A stretch of 64,000 nucleotides of DNA from Geodermatophilus telluris (GTDB lineage: Bacteria > Actinomycetota > Actinomycetes > Mycobacteriales > Geodermatophilaceae). Below, piece after piece: positions 1 through 8,208 of the stretch (position 1 is the stretch's first letter; the number at the start of each line of letters is the position of its first letter). The translations under genes and the position numbers were made by a program. The notes below the pieces were generated by a model that saw only the letters and a list, made by a program, of their open reading frames with translations, had not been told where the DNA came from and did no database searches. Location: positions 124,001-188,000 of the forward strand of contig NZ_FMZF01000001.1 of NCBI RefSeq assembly GCF_900102745.1, in the 5' to 3' direction.

Positions 1-2052
1 GCGCAGCACCCACCGCTGCAGCTCGCCGATGACGCCGGCCCGCTCGGCGATGGGCACGAACTCCCGCGGCGGGACGTCGCCGAGCTCGGGGTGCCGCCAG
101 CGCAGCAGCGCCTCGACGCCGACGACCCGCTGCTCGTCCATCGACACGATCGGCTGGAACGCCAGCCACAGCTCCCCGCGGTCGACGGCACCGGGCAGGT
201 CCTCGCGCAGCCGGTCGCGGCGCGCGGCGGCGGCGCCCAGCGCGTCGGTCCACCGGGTGGCCCGGGCCGACCCGCCGGCCCGGGCGGCCGCCACGGTGGT
301 CTCCGCGCGGGCGGTGAGCTCGGCGACGGTCAGGCCGGGCTCGACGACCACGACGCCGACGTCGGCGGTGAGGTCGAAGACGCCCGCGGGCGTGCCCACC
401 GGGCGCTCCAGGGCGGCCAGGCAGCGGTCGGCGAGCCGGTCGGCGGTGTCGCCGTCGCCGGTGGCCAGCACGCCGAAGACCCCGCCGGCGACCCGGGCGA
501 CGACGTCCTCGCCGCGCACGGTGGCCCGCAGGCGGCGGCCGAGCTCGACCAGGACGCCGGAGACGGTGTCGCGGTCGGCGTGCTCGCGCACCTCGGTGAG
601 GCCGCAGACGTCGACCAGCAGCAGCGCCCGGTCGGGGACGGCGCCGGCGCGGGCCACGGCGTCGGTGAGCGCGGCCTCCCAGCCCGCCCGGTTGGGCAGG
701 CCGGTCAGCGGGTCGGTGAAGGCGACCTCCTCGAGCGCCCGCTCCCGGGCCTCCCGCTCGGTGACGTCGCGGCAGTGCAGCACGACCGAGGCGAGGGCGG
801 GGTCGGCGCGCAGGTCGGAGACACTGGCCTCCAGGCAGCGGACGCCGCCCGCGCCGTCGCGGACGTGCAGGGTCAGCAGGCCGGACGTCTCCCCCGCCTC
901 CAGGCGCAGGCGCAGGGCGGTGGCGTCGCCGGCGTCGACCGCCGAGCGGCCGGAGAGCAGGTCGTGGCCGACCAGTTCCGCCGGCGTGCTGCCCAGCAGC
1001 GCGGCCAGCGCCGGTGAGGCCCAGCCGACGCGCAGGCGCGCGTCGAGGACGAGCACCGCCTCGCTGGTGGAGGCGACCAGGCTGCGGAAGTAGGCCTCGT
1101 CGCGGCGCAGCCGGGCGCCGCGGAGGTGGTCCTCGCGGGCGGCGACCCAGCGGTGGGCGGCCGACAGCCCCACGCACAGCAGGGCGCCGAGCAGGGTGAC
1201 CGCGCTCGGTGCCAGGCCGAGGGCCAGCGGCACCACCACGATGCCGACGACGACGACCAGCGCCAGGTGCGGCAGCACCGCGCGCAGCTGCACCGCCCGG
1301 CTCGCGGCGGCCGGGCCCGGCGAGGGGGCCCCGTCGAGCAGCCGGGCGAGCACGAGCAGCGCCAGCCCGACGACGACGGCCACCCGCGTGACGGGGACGG
1401 CGTCGGGGGCGCCGAGCAGCGCGGCGGACGTGCCGGTGCCGCGGCCCACGCACAGCGCGACCAGGCCGGCGAGGAGGACCACGGCCATCCGCTGCCGGTG
1501 GCCGGCGACCCCGCCGAGGACGGTGAGGCCGGCGGCCATCGTGGCCGCGGTCGCCACCACGGCGCCGCCGAGGACCAGCCGGGCGACCGGTGCCAGCGCC
1601 GACCAGCTGTTGCCGGGCCCGACCAGCAGGGCCTGCATGACGACGAGCGCGGCGGTGCCGAACAGCGCCAGCTCCAGCGCCGCCCGGGGGCAGGTGCGCC
1701 GCAGCGCCGCGCGCTCGACCATGCCGAGCAGCCCGACGACGGCCAGCACGTAGCCGGGCACGATGACCACCCAGCGCAGCACGACCTCCTCGAGCGGCGA
1801 GGAGGGCGCGGCCAGGACGCTGACCAGCAGCCCGGTGACCGGGAAGAGCGCGGCGGCGGCGAGCAGCCGCCAGGGGCGGGACGAGCGGTCGGCCGGGCGG
1901 CCGGGACCCCACAGCACCACCGCGGCGACCAGCCCGGCGAGCGCCGCCACGACCTCACCGAGGGGGTGCAGCGCCGGGACGAGCGCGGCGACCAGGCACG
2001 CCCCGGCGGCGGGCACGGCACACGTCACCAGCCACCTGATCCGCCTCTCCAC
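1..2052 (-). CDS. Membrane PAS-GGDEF-EAL cyclic-di-GMP protein (C-terminus cut by window edge)
   Basis: This is a cyclic-di-GMP signalling protein truncated at the left edge; 684 codons are visible. The order is about 8-9 hydrophobic segments (residues ~8-310), a PAS domain (~320-430), a GGDEF domain (~445-590, beginning LTGLPNRAGW) and the start of an EAL domain (~630 on, QPIVSMDEQ and the signature EALLRWRHPE). The GGDEF active-site loop reads AGGVF instead of GGDEF, so diguanylate cyclase activity is probably lost, while the EAL signature glutamate is intact. The likely role is a membrane-bound phosphodiesterase or receptor. The GTG at 2052 (MERRIRWLVT) gives an N-terminus running straight into the first membrane helix. 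It lies downstream of ilvD on the same strand, separated by a hairpin. Family call is strong; which activity survives is inferred. Confidence 0.85.
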   Translation of the reverse strand, partial: MERRIRWLVTCAVPAAGACLVAALVPALHPLGEVVAALAGLVAAVVLWGPGRPADRSSRPWRLLAAAALFPVTGLLVSVLAAPSSPLEEVVLRWVVIVPGYVLAVVGLLGMVERAALRRTCPRAALELALFGTAALVVMQALLVGPGNSWSALAPVARLVLGGAVVATAATMAAGLTVLGGVAGHRQRMAVVLLAGLVALCVGRGTGTSAALLGAPDAVPVTRVAVVVGLALLVLARLLDGAPSPGPAAASRAVQLRAVLPHLALVVVVGIVVVPLALGLAPSAVTLLGALLCVGLSAAHRWVAAREDHLRGARLRRDEAYFRSLVASTSEAVLVLDARLRVGWASPALAALLGSTPAELVGHDLLSGRSAVDAGDATALRLRLEAGETSGLLTLHVRDGAGGVRCLEASVSDLRADPALASVVLHCRDVTEREARERALEEVAFTDPLTGLPNRAGWEAALTDAVARAGAVPDRALLLVDVCGLTEVREHADRDTVSGVLVELGRRLRATVRGEDVVARVAGGVFGVLATGDGDTADRLADRCLAALERPVGTPAGVFDLTADVGVVVVEPGLTVAELTARAETTVAAARAGGSARATRWTDALGAAAARRDRLREDLPGAVDRGELWLAFQPIVSMDEQRVVGVEALLRWRHPELGDVPPREFVPIAERAGVIGELQRWVLR

Positions 2053-2096
2053 ACCCCGGGTGTCGGCAGCGCGGCGGGCCGGCACGAGCCCCGGCG

Positions 2097-2124
2097 GGCC
2101 CCCCTCACCCCAAGGAGGGGGGCC
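2097..2124. terminator. Perfect 10-bp hairpin between ilvD and the GGDEF-EAL gene
   Basis: GGCCCCCCTC (2097-2106) and GAGGGGGGCC (2115-2124) are perfect inverted arms around an 8-nt loop. There is no T-run. It lies just past the ilvD end and probably terminates or stabilises ilvD transcripts. Confidence 0.55.
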
Positions 2125-2126
2125 TC

Positions 2127-2177
2127 GTCCTCAGGTGCAGATCGTCGTCAGGTGCAGATCGTCGTCAGGTGCAGATC
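2127..2177. repeat. Three tandem 17-bp repeats spanning the ilvD stop codon
   Basis: The units are 2127-2143 (gtcctcaggtgcagatc, one mismatch) and 2144-2160 and 2161-2177 (both gtcgtcaggtgcagatc). The unit nearest ilvD carries its last codons (I-C-T) and stop. The other two are copies of the 3' end lying in the intergenic region. Confidence 0.9.
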
Positions 2178-3868
2178 GCGCCCTGGGCCGCCGATCCGAC
2201 GAGCTTGGCGTACTTGCCGAGCACCCCGGTCGTGTAGCGCGGGGGCAGCGGCGACCAGTCCTGCCGGCGGCGGGCCAGCTCGTCGTCGTCGACCAGCAGG
2301 TCCAGCGTGCGGGTGCGCAGGTCCAGCCGGATCGGGTCGCCGTCGCGGACCAGGGCGATCGGGCCGCCGTCGGTGGCCTCGGGGGCGACGTGGCCGATGC
2401 ACAGGCCGGTGGTGCCGCCGGAGAAGCGCCCGTCGGTGAGCAGCAGCACGTCCTTGCCCAGCCCCGCGCCCTTGATGGCGCCGGTGACGGCGAGCATCTC
2501 GCGCATGCCCGGGCCGCCCTTGGGGCCCTCGTAGCGGATGACGACGACGTCGCCGGCCTGCAGCGTGCCGTCGGTGACCGCGTCCATGGCGCCCTGCTCG
2601 CCGTCGAACACGCGGGCCGTGCCGTCGAAGACGTCCCGGTCGAAACCGGCCGACTTCACCACGGCGCCGTCGGGCGAGAGCGAGCCGCGCAGGATCGTCA
2701 GTCCGCCGGTGCGGTGGATCGGCTCGGACATCGCGTGGATGATCGCGCCGTCGGGGTCCGGCGGGGCGATCTCGGCGAGGTTCTCGGCCATCGTCCTCCC
2801 GGTGACGGTGAGCGCGTCGCCGTGCAGCAGGCCGGCGTCGAGCAGCGCGCGCAGCACGACCGGGACGCCGCCGATGCGGTCGACGTCGGTCATCACGTAG
2901 CGGCCAAAGGGCTTGACGTCGGCCAGGTGCGGCGTGCGGTCACCGATCCGGTTGAAGTCGTCGAGCGAGAGGTCCACCTGCGCCTCGTGCGCGATGGCCA
3001 TCAGGTGCAGGACGGCGTTGGTGGAGCCGCCCAGAGCCATCACCACGGTGATCGCGTTCTCGAACGCCTCGCGGGTCATGATCTGCCGCGCGGTGATGCC
3101 CTTCCGCAGCAGGTTGACCACGGCCTCGCCGGAGGCGACGGCGAACGCGTCGCGGCGGCTGTCGGGCGCCGGCGGGGCCGCGCTGCCGGGCAGCGCCATG
3201 CCGAGCGCCTCGGCGACGCTGGCCATCGTGTTGGCGGTGTACATGCCGCCGCACGAGCCCATGCCCGGGCAGGCGGCGCGCTCGACGGCGCCGAGCTCCT
3301 CCTCGGTGATCAGCCCGCGGGCGCAGGCGCCGACCGCCTCGAAGACGTCGATGATCGTGATGTCGTCGCGGTCGCCGAGCCTGCCGGGCAGCGTCGAGCC
3401 CGAGTAGAGGAAGACGCTGGCCAGGTCGAGCCGGGCGGCGGCCATGAGCATCCCGGGCAGCGACTTGTCGCAGCCGGCGAGCAGCACCGTGCCGTCGAGG
3501 CGCTCGGCGAACACCACCGTCTCCACCGAGTCGGCGATCACCTCCCGCGAGACCAGCGAGGCGCGCATGCCCTCGTGTCCCATGGAGATGCCGTCGGAGA
3601 CCGAGATGGTGCCGAACTCCAGCGGGAAGCCGCCGGCGGCGTGCACGCCCTCCTTGGCCCGCTTGGCCAGCCGGTCCAGCGAGAGGTTGCACGGGGTGAT
3701 CTCGTTCCACGACGAGGCGACGCCGACCTGCGGCTTCTCCCAGTCGTCGTCGCCCATCCCGACCGCGCGCAGCATGGCCCGCGCCGGGGCCCGGGTGATC
3801 CCGTCGGTCACCTCGCGGCTGCGGGGCTTGACGTCGGCGGCGGTGCGGGGCTCGTCCACGGTGGTCAC
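2165..3868 (-). CDS. ilvD: Dihydroxy-acid dehydratase
   Basis: IlvD (567 aa, normal length) dehydrates 2,3-dihydroxy-isovalerate and 2,3-dihydroxy-3-methylvalerate to the 2-keto acids in valine and isoleucine synthesis (also pantothenate supply), in the cytoplasm with an Fe-S cluster. Diagnostic segments are EITPCN (~residue 58), GCDKSLPGM (~131), [16 protein letters not shown] (~200), with the three cluster cysteines, and [20 protein letters not shown] near the C-terminus. The GTG at 3868 is chosen because a TACGCT -10 box sits 8 nt upstream, the spacing expected for a leaderless transcript; GTG at 3859 is the alternative. It is transcribed divergently from the HTH regulator, and no other ilv gene is in the window. 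Certain at family level. Confidence 0.96.
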   Translation of the reverse strand: MTTVDEPRTAADVKPRSREVTDGITRAPARAMLRAVGMGDDDWEKPQVGVASSWNEITPCNLSLDRLAKRAKEGVHAAGGFPLEFGTISVSDGISMGHEGMRASLVSREVIADSVETVVFAERLDGTVLLAGCDKSLPGMLMAAARLDLASVFLYSGSTLPGRLGDRDDITIIDVFEAVGACARGLITEEELGAVERAACPGMGSCGGMYTANTMASVAEALGMALPGSAAPPAPDSRRDAFAVASGEAVVNLLRKGITARQIMTREAFENAITVVMALGGSTNAVLHLMAIAHEAQVDLSLDDFNRIGDRTPHLADVKPFGRYVMTDVDRIGGVPVVLRALLDAGLLHGDALTVTGRTMAENLAEIAPPDPDGAIIHAMSEPIHRTGGLTILRGSLSPDGAVVKSAGFDRDVFDGTARVFDGEQGAMDAVTDGTLQAGDVVVIRYEGPKGGPGMREMLAVTGAIKGAGLGKDVLLLTDGRFSGGTTGLCIGHVAPEATDGGPIALVRDGDPIRLDLRTRTLDLLVDDDELARRRQDWSPLPPRYTTGVLGKYAKLVGSAAQGAICT

Positions 3869-3876
3869 GAGCGCCG

Positions 3877-3882
3877 AGCGTA
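3877..3882 (-). promoter_or_regulatory. Predicted -10 box of ilvD (leaderless)
   Basis: TACGCT read on the minus strand lies 8 nt before the GTG at 3868. This matches the TANNNT consensus and position expected for leaderless actinobacterial transcripts. No clear -35. Confidence 0.45.
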
Positions 3883-3914
3883 GGCCGGACGCCGGCCGCT
3901 GCCGAGGCGCCATC

Positions 3915-3920
3915 GATACT
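3915..3920 (+). promoter_or_regulatory. Possible -10 box of the XRE regulator
   Basis: GATACT is followed by GGTACC and then, 18 nt after the hexamer, by the GAGGAGG ribosome site. It would give a short 5' UTR. It shares a ~80-bp divergent region with ilvD. Confidence 0.3.
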
Positions 3921-3950
3921 GGTACCGACACCACCACCGAGGAGGCCGCC

Positions 3951-4796
3951 CTGTCCGCCACCGCCCGGCGTGCCGATCCCCCGCCCACCCGCCGTGAGCT
4001 CGCCGAGTTCCTCCGCTCCCGCCGCCGGCAGGTCGACCCGAGCGCCGCCGGGCTGCCCGCCGGCGGCGCGCGGCGGACGCCGGGCCTGCGGCGGGAGGAG
4101 GTCGCGCTGCTCTCGGGCGTCAGCCACACCTGGTACACGTGGCTGGAGCAGGGCCGCGACATCCGCCCCTCCCGGCAGGTGGTCGACGCGCTGGCCCGCA
4201 CGCTGCGGATGTCGCCGGCCGAGCACGAGTACGTGCGGCGGCTGACCGGGCACGGTGGCGCCGCCCTGCCCGACCCCGGCGACGGGCTGCCCGCGCACCT
4301 GCAGCGGCTGCTCGACGCGCTCGGCCCCTCCCCCGCCTGCGCGATCACCGCCACCTGGGCCATCGCCGGGTGGAACCGGGCCTACCAGCGGCTCTACCCC
4401 GGCGTGGCCGCGGTCGCCCCGGCCGAGCGCAACCTGCTGTGGCTGGTGTTCACCGACCCCGCCGTCCGGGAGCTGCTGGGCGACTGGACGACCGACAGCC
4501 GCCGCTTCCTCACCCAGTTCCGCGCCGAGGTGGGCCCCCGGCTGGCCGACCCGGCGGTGGTCGACCTGGTGGCCCGGCTGGAGGCGGCCAGCCCGCACTT
4601 CCGGGCCGGGTGGGCCAGCCGCGACGTCGACCGGTTCAGCTCCGCCGAGCGCCGCTTCGAGCACCCCGAGGTGGGCACCCTGCTGCTCGAGCACCACCAG
4701 CTCACACCGGCCGACGCACCCGGCCTGCAGCTGGTCGTCTACACCGCGGCCGAGGGCAGCGACTCCGCCCGGCGGCTGGCCGCGCTGGCGGGCTGA
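3951..4796 (+). CDS. XRE-type transcriptional regulator with MmyB-like ligand domain
   Basis: A 281-aa DNA-binding regulator. An N-terminal helix-turn-helix (~residues 15-80; [20 protein letters not shown] and EQGRDI are hallmarks) is followed by an MmyB-like ligand-binding domain (~100-275), which in related proteins has a PAS-like fold that binds small lipids. No ATG or GTG lies in the right place. The best start is CTG at 3951, 5 nt after a strong GAGGAGG at 3939-3945; an in-frame ATG upstream would lie deep inside ilvD and is unlikely. Genes of this family usually control an adjacent oxidoreductase. Here the neighbour is ilvD, divergently oriented, so regulation of itself or of ilvD is possible but unproven. 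Family confident, target unknown. Confidence 0.82.
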   Translation: MSATARRADPPPTRRELAEFLRSRRRQVDPSAAGLPAGGARRTPGLRREEVALLSGVSHTWYTWLEQGRDIRPSRQVVDALARTLRMSPAEHEYVRRLTGHGGAALPDPGDGLPAHLQRLLDALGPSPACAITATWAIAGWNRAYQRLYPGVAAVAPAERNLLWLVFTDPAVRELLGDWTTDSRRFLTQFRAEVGPRLADPAVVDLVARLEAASPHFRAGWASRDVDRFSSAERRFEHPEVGTLLLEHHQLTPADAPGLQLVVYTAAEGSDSARRLAALAG

Positions 4797-4799
4797 GCG

Positions 4800-5165
4800 T
4801 CAGGGGACGTCGATCCGGCCGCCCGACACCGCTGCCAGCCGCGGGAGGTCGCGCGCCCGCAGCACCGGCAGCCGCACCTCGGACCCACCGCGGGTGACCA
4901 GCCGCAGCCTGGCGCCGCGACCCACCCGGATGCCGGCCAGGTCGCTCCAGGCCACCCGGCGGGAGGGCCCCAGGGTGTGGGTGGTGATCCCCTCGTCGTC
5001 GACGTCCACCCCGACCCGCAGCACCCAGACGGCGGCCAGCACCGGGACCACCAGGACCAGGGCGGTCCAGGGGGTGGCCGCGGCGAGCGGCAGCACGCAG
5101 ACGGCCAGGAAGACGACGGGCACGAGGGCCACCCGGCTCAGCCGCATGCGCGCGTGGTCGGCCAC
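4800..5165 (-). CDS. Small PH-domain membrane protein
   Basis: A 121-aa protein with two closely spaced hydrophobic helices (VALVPVVFLAVCVLPLAA and the following TALVLVVPVLAAVWVL), then a beta-rich tail (VDVDDEGITTHTLGPSRRV, SDLAGIRVGRG) typical of the bacterial PH domain (bPH_6 type) of actinobacterial membrane proteins. Function is unknown for the family; a role at the membrane is assumed. GTG at 5165 is used as the start; ATG at 5147 is equally possible. It is convergent with and nearly touches the upstream regulator (stop at 4796) and is divergent from the lipoprotein gene. Confidence 0.72.
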   Translation of the reverse strand: MADHARMRLSRVALVPVVFLAVCVLPLAAATPWTALVLVVPVLAAVWVLRVGVDVDDEGITTHTLGPSRRVAWSDLAGIRVGRGARLRLVTRGGSEVRLPVLRARDLPRLAAVSGGRIDVP

Positions 5166-5221
5166 GACCGACCATGGTCCCAGCTCCGCGTCGCCCGCAC
5201 CGCCCGGCCCTCGCCCGCCCG

Positions 5222-5227
5222 TACTGT
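5222..5227 (+). promoter_or_regulatory. Predicted -10 box of the lipoprotein gene (leaderless)
   Basis: TACTGT lies 7 nt before the GTG start at 5235, a good fit to TANNNT with leaderless spacing. Confidence 0.45.
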
Positions 5228-5234
5228 GGGCCGG

Positions 5235-6401
5235 GTGAGGCGACAGCGGGGACGGCGGGCCGCCGGCGCCGCGTGCGCCGTGGCGCTGACCCTGCTCCTC
5301 GCCGGCTGCGGGGAGGACGGCTACGAGCCCGTCGGCCCCTTCCGGCCGCTGCCCGAGGGCCAGCCGCCGCAGGTCGGGCCGCCCACCGAGTCCACCCCGG
5401 CGCCGGACCCCGACGAGCCCGCCGAGCCCGGGTCGGGCGGCTCCGGGGGCGACCCGAACGTGCTCGCCACCGACCTGGCCGTGCCCACCGGGCTGGTCGT
5501 GCTGCCCGACGGCACGGCGGTCGTCGGCGAGCGGGAGACCGGCCGGCTGCTGCAGGTCTTCCCCGACCGCTCGCCGGCGCAGGAGCTCATGGTGGTGCCC
5601 GGCGTCGACACGGCCGGCGACGGCGGACTGCTGGGCCTGGCGCTGTCGCCGACGTTCGACGAGGACGGGCTGTTCTACGCCTACGTGTCGACGGCCACCG
5701 ACAACCGCGTCGTCCGGTTCCCGCTGGGCGGCACGCCCAACCCGGTGCTCACCGGCATCCCGCGCGGCGAGGTGCACAACGGCGGCGGGCTGGCCTTCGC
5801 CCCCGACGGCACGCTGTTCGTGGGCACCGGCGACACCGGCGACCCGGCGCTCCCCCAGGACCCGGCGTCGCTGGGCGGCAAGGTGCTGCACGTCGACGTC
5901 TTCGGCCAGCCGGTCGGTGACGGGCCGGTGTTCAGCCGCGGGCACGCCGACGTGCGGGCGCTGTGCCCCGGCCTCGACGACCCGGCCCTCCTGTTCGCCG
6001 TCGACGACTCCGCCACCGGCCCCGACGAGCTCAACGCCGTCCTGCGGGACAGCGACCACGGCTGGCCCACGCCGGGCCCGACGAGCACCGGGCCGCTGCT
6101 GGAGCTGCCGAACGACACCGGCGGGCTCGGCGGCTGCGCGGCCGTGGGCGGCACGGTCTTCCTGGGCGCCCTCGAGGGCCGGCGGGTCTACGTCGTCACC
6201 GTCGAGGGCGGCGGGGTCGCCGCCGAGCCGACCGAGCTGATCCCCGAGCGCTACGGCCGGCTGCGGACCGTCGCCCTCGACACCGAGGGCGGCCTGTGGG
6301 TGACCACCTCGAACGGGGACGGCGCCGGCACGCCCGCCGAGGACGACGACAAGGTGCTGCGCATCCTGCCGCCGTCCTCGGGAGGCTCCTCCCCCGTCTG
6401 A
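5235..6401 (+). CDS. Glucose/sorbosone dehydrogenase-like beta-propeller lipoprotein
   Basis: A 388-aa exported lipoprotein. The Arg-rich n-region, hydrophobic core and lipobox LLAGC (Cys25) predict lipidation and anchoring outside the membrane. A Pro/Asp/Glu-rich linker (~30-70) leads to a beta-propeller of the sorbosone/glucose dehydrogenase (GSDH) family, with repeated segments such as LAVPTGLVVLPDGTAVVGER, GLLGLALSPTF and GGGLAFAPDGTLFVGTGDTG. Relatives are PQQ-dependent sugar dehydrogenases, but many actinobacterial members have no proven substrate. The GTG start is supported by its -10 box. It is convergent with the gat operon. Fold confident; enzymatic activity and cofactor not shown. 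Confidence 0.82.
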   Translation: MRRQRGRRAAGAACAVALTLLLAGCGEDGYEPVGPFRPLPEGQPPQVGPPTESTPAPDPDEPAEPGSGGSGGDPNVLATDLAVPTGLVVLPDGTAVVGERETGRLLQVFPDRSPAQELMVVPGVDTAGDGGLLGLALSPTFDEDGLFYAYVSTATDNRVVRFPLGGTPNPVLTGIPRGEVHNGGGLAFAPDGTLFVGTGDTGDPALPQDPASLGGKVLHVDVFGQPVGDGPVFSRGHADVRALCPGLDDPALLFAVDDSATGPDELNAVLRDSDHGWPTPGPTSTGPLLELPNDTGGLGGCAAVGGTVFLGALEGRRVYVVTVEGGGVAAEPTELIPERYGRLRTVALDTEGGLWVTTSNGDGAGTPAEDDDKVLRILPPSSGGSSPV

Positions 6402-6489
6402 GTGTCGTGCCCGAGTGGGGCCCGGAGGGCTCCGCGACGGGTGCGACGGTGGGGCTCAGCGCACGCCGGGGACGGCACGTGATGGCGGT

Positions 6490-6507
6490 GTCGGCCGGTA
6501 GGCCGAC
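6490..6507. terminator. Hairpin at the gatB 3' end
   Basis: GTCGGCC (6490-6496), loop GGTA, GGCCGAC (6501-6507). It lies just past the gatB stop at 6512, in the convergent space shared with the lipoprotein gene, and is probably the end of the gatCAB transcript. Confidence 0.45.
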
Positions 6508-6511
6508 GGTG

Positions 6512-8029
6512 TCACAGCACGCGCTCCTCGAGCATCCGCCGGACGGTGGCGGCGTCGGCCTGGCCGCGGGTGGCCTTCATGACCGCGCCCACCAGCGCGC
6601 CGAGGGCCTGCACCTTGCCCGCCTGCACCTTGGCGACCACGTCGGGCGCGCCGGCGATCGCGGCGTCGACGGCGGCGCCGAGCTCGTCGGACTCCCCCAG
6701 CACCGCCAGCCCGCGCGCCTGCACGACCGAGCGCGGGTCGCCCTCGCCGGCGAGCACGCCGTCGAGCACCTGGCGGGCCAGCTTGTCGTTGACCGTGCCC
6801 TCCGCGACGAGCACGGTCAGCTCGGCCACCTGCGCCGGGGTGACGGCCAGCTCGGCGAGCTCGACGCCGGCGTCGTTGGCCCGGCGGGCCAGTTCGCCCA
6901 GCCACCACTTGCGGGCGTCGGCGGGCGAGGCGCCGGCGGCGACGGTCTGCTCGACCAGGCCGAGCGCCCCGGCGTTGACCAGCCAGGTCATCTCGGTGAC
7001 CGACAGGCCCCACTCCTCCCGCAGCCGCGTCCGGCGGGCGGCGGGCAGCTCGGGCAGGCCGGCGGCCAGCTTCTCCACCCACTCGGCGTCGGGGGCCAGC
7101 GGCACGAGGTCGGGCTCGGGGAAGTACCGGTAGTCGGTCGCCTCCTCCTTGCTCCGGCCCGGCGAGGTGCTGCCGGTGTCCTCGTGGAAGTGCCGGGTCT
7201 CCTGCAGCACGCGGCCCCCGGCGTCGAGGACGGCGGCCTGCCGGCGCATCTCGTAGCGGACGGCGCGCTCGACCGACCGCAGCGAGTTGACGTTCTTCGT
7301 CTCGGTGCGGGTGCCCCACTCGAGGCTGCCGACCGGGGCGAGGGAGGTGTTGACGTCGCAGCGCAGGCTGCCCTGCTCCATCCGCACGTCGGAGGCGCCG
7401 AGGGTCTGGATGATCTCGCGCAGCTCGGTGACGTAGGCGCGGGCGACCTCGGGGGCCTTCGCGCCGGCGCCGGGCACCGGGCGGGTGACGATCTCGACCA
7501 GCGGGATGCCGGCGCGGTTGAAGTCGACCAGCGAGTGGTCGGCGCCGTGGATGCGCCCGGTGGCCCCGCCGACGTGCAGGTTCTTGCCGGTGTCCTCCTC
7601 GAGGTGCACCCGCTCGATCTCCACGCGGTAGGTCTCGCCGTCGACCTCGACGTCGAGGTGGCCGGCGGTGCACAGCGGCTCGTCGTACTGGCTGGTCTGG
7701 AAGCCCTTGGGGATGTCCGGGTAGAAGTAGTTCTTCCGGGCGAAGCGCGACCAGGGCGCGATCCGGCAGCCCAGGGCCAGGCCGATGCGGATGGTCGACT
7801 CGACGGCGGCGGCGTTGGCCACCGGCAGCGAGCCGGGCAGGCCCAGGCACACCGGGCAGGTCTGGGTGTTGGGCTCGGCGCCGAAGGTGGTCGAGCAGCC
7901 GCAGAACATCTTCGACTCGGTGCCCAGCTCGACGTGGGTCTCCAGGCCGATGACCGGCTCGTACCGGGTGAGGACGTCGTCGAAGTCGACCAGGGTCTCG
8001 CTGCGGGTCTCGCTGCGGGTCTCGCTCAC
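6512..8029 (-). CDS. gatB: Asp-tRNA(Asn)/Glu-tRNA(Gln) amidotransferase subunit B
   Basis: GatB (505 aa) binds the misacylated tRNA and activates its Asp or Glu side chain with ATP, so that ammonia from GatA makes Asn-tRNA or Gln-tRNA. Family segments include [13 protein letters not shown], the zinc-site cysteines in MFCGCS and [16 protein letters not shown], then [34 protein letters not shown] and RCDVNTS. The C-terminal GatB/YqeY domain ends in [23 protein letters not shown] at 8029 overlaps the upstream ORF stop by 4 bp (GTGA), showing translational coupling. The extreme N-terminus is a short [11 protein letters not shown] repeat, coded by a 12-bp tandem repeat, before the conserved domain. 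Last gene of the gat operon. Confidence 0.96.
   Translation of the reverse strand: MSETRSETRSETLVDFDDVLTRYEPVIGLETHVELGTESKMFCGCSTTFGAEPNTQTCPVCLGLPGSLPVANAAAVESTIRIGLALGCRIAPWSRFARKNYFYPDIPKGFQTSQYDEPLCTAGHLDVEVDGETYRVEIERVHLEEDTGKNLHVGGATGRIHGADHSLVDFNRAGIPLVEIVTRPVPGAGAKAPEVARAYVTELREIIQTLGASDVRMEQGSLRCDVNTSLAPVGSLEWGTRTETKNVNSLRSVERAVRYEMRRQAAVLDAGGRVLQETRHFHEDTGSTSPGRSKEEATDYRYFPEPDLVPLAPDAEWVEKLAAGLPELPAARRTRLREEWGLSVTEMTWLVNAGALGLVEQTVAAGASPADARKWWLGELARRANDAGVELAELAVTPAQVAELTVLVAEGTVNDKLARQVLDGVLAGEGDPRSVVQARGLAVLGESDELGAAVDAAIAGAPDVVAKVQAGKVQALGALVGAVMKATRGQADAATVRRMLEERVL
7993..8028. repeat. 12-bp tandem repeat in the gatB start region
   Basis: The unit gggtctcgctgc occurs at 7993-8004 and 8005-8016, with a third near-copy at 8017-8028. 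It codes the repeated Ser-Glu-Thr-Arg at the GatB N-terminus, and such a tract could vary in copy number. Confidence 0.85.
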
Positions 8030-8208
8030 GGGCGGGGGTCTCCCTTCGGGGTGGTGCTGCGCCCGGTCAGCCAGGCGCCGACCGCGGTGACCAGCCCCAG
8101 GACGAGGAACACGGCGAAGAAGGCCTCGCCGGAGAGCGCCCAGCCGACGATGCCGACCAGGACGACGAAGACGGTCAGGCCCCAGGCGGCCTTGAGGGCA
8201 CCGTTCAC
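8026..8208 (-). CDS. Two-helix small membrane protein inside the gatCAB operon
   Basis: A 60-aa protein that I do not recognise as a named family. It has two hydrophobic helices ([19 protein letters not shown] at residues ~6-24 and [19 protein letters not shown] at ~29-47) and a short polar tail ([13 protein letters not shown]), so it should sit in the cytoplasmic membrane as a hairpin. It overlaps the gatA stop by 4 bp at its start (GTGA) and the gatB start by 4 bp at its stop, so it is locked into the operon by translational coupling on both sides. Mycobacteria, as I recall, have pfkA in the corresponding place. The function is unknown. The overlaps and hydrophobicity make it a real gene rather than a chance frame. 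Confidence 0.8.
   Translation of the reverse strand: MNGALKAAWGLTVFVVLVGIVGWALSGEAFFAVFLVLGLVTAVGAWLTGRSTTPKGDPRP

Noticed and set aside
29-2021. Long open frames on both strands opposite and within the GGDEF-EAL gene
   Set aside because: Their translations are Arg/Ser/Pro/Cys-rich low-complexity text typical of shifted frames in GC-rich DNA; the true frame shows PAS, GGDEF and EAL motifs.
3444-3950. Upstream ATG at 3444 as the start of the XRE regulator
   Set aside because: It would lie inside ilvD on the opposite strand and add ~170 residues of antisense-type sequence before the conserved HTH.
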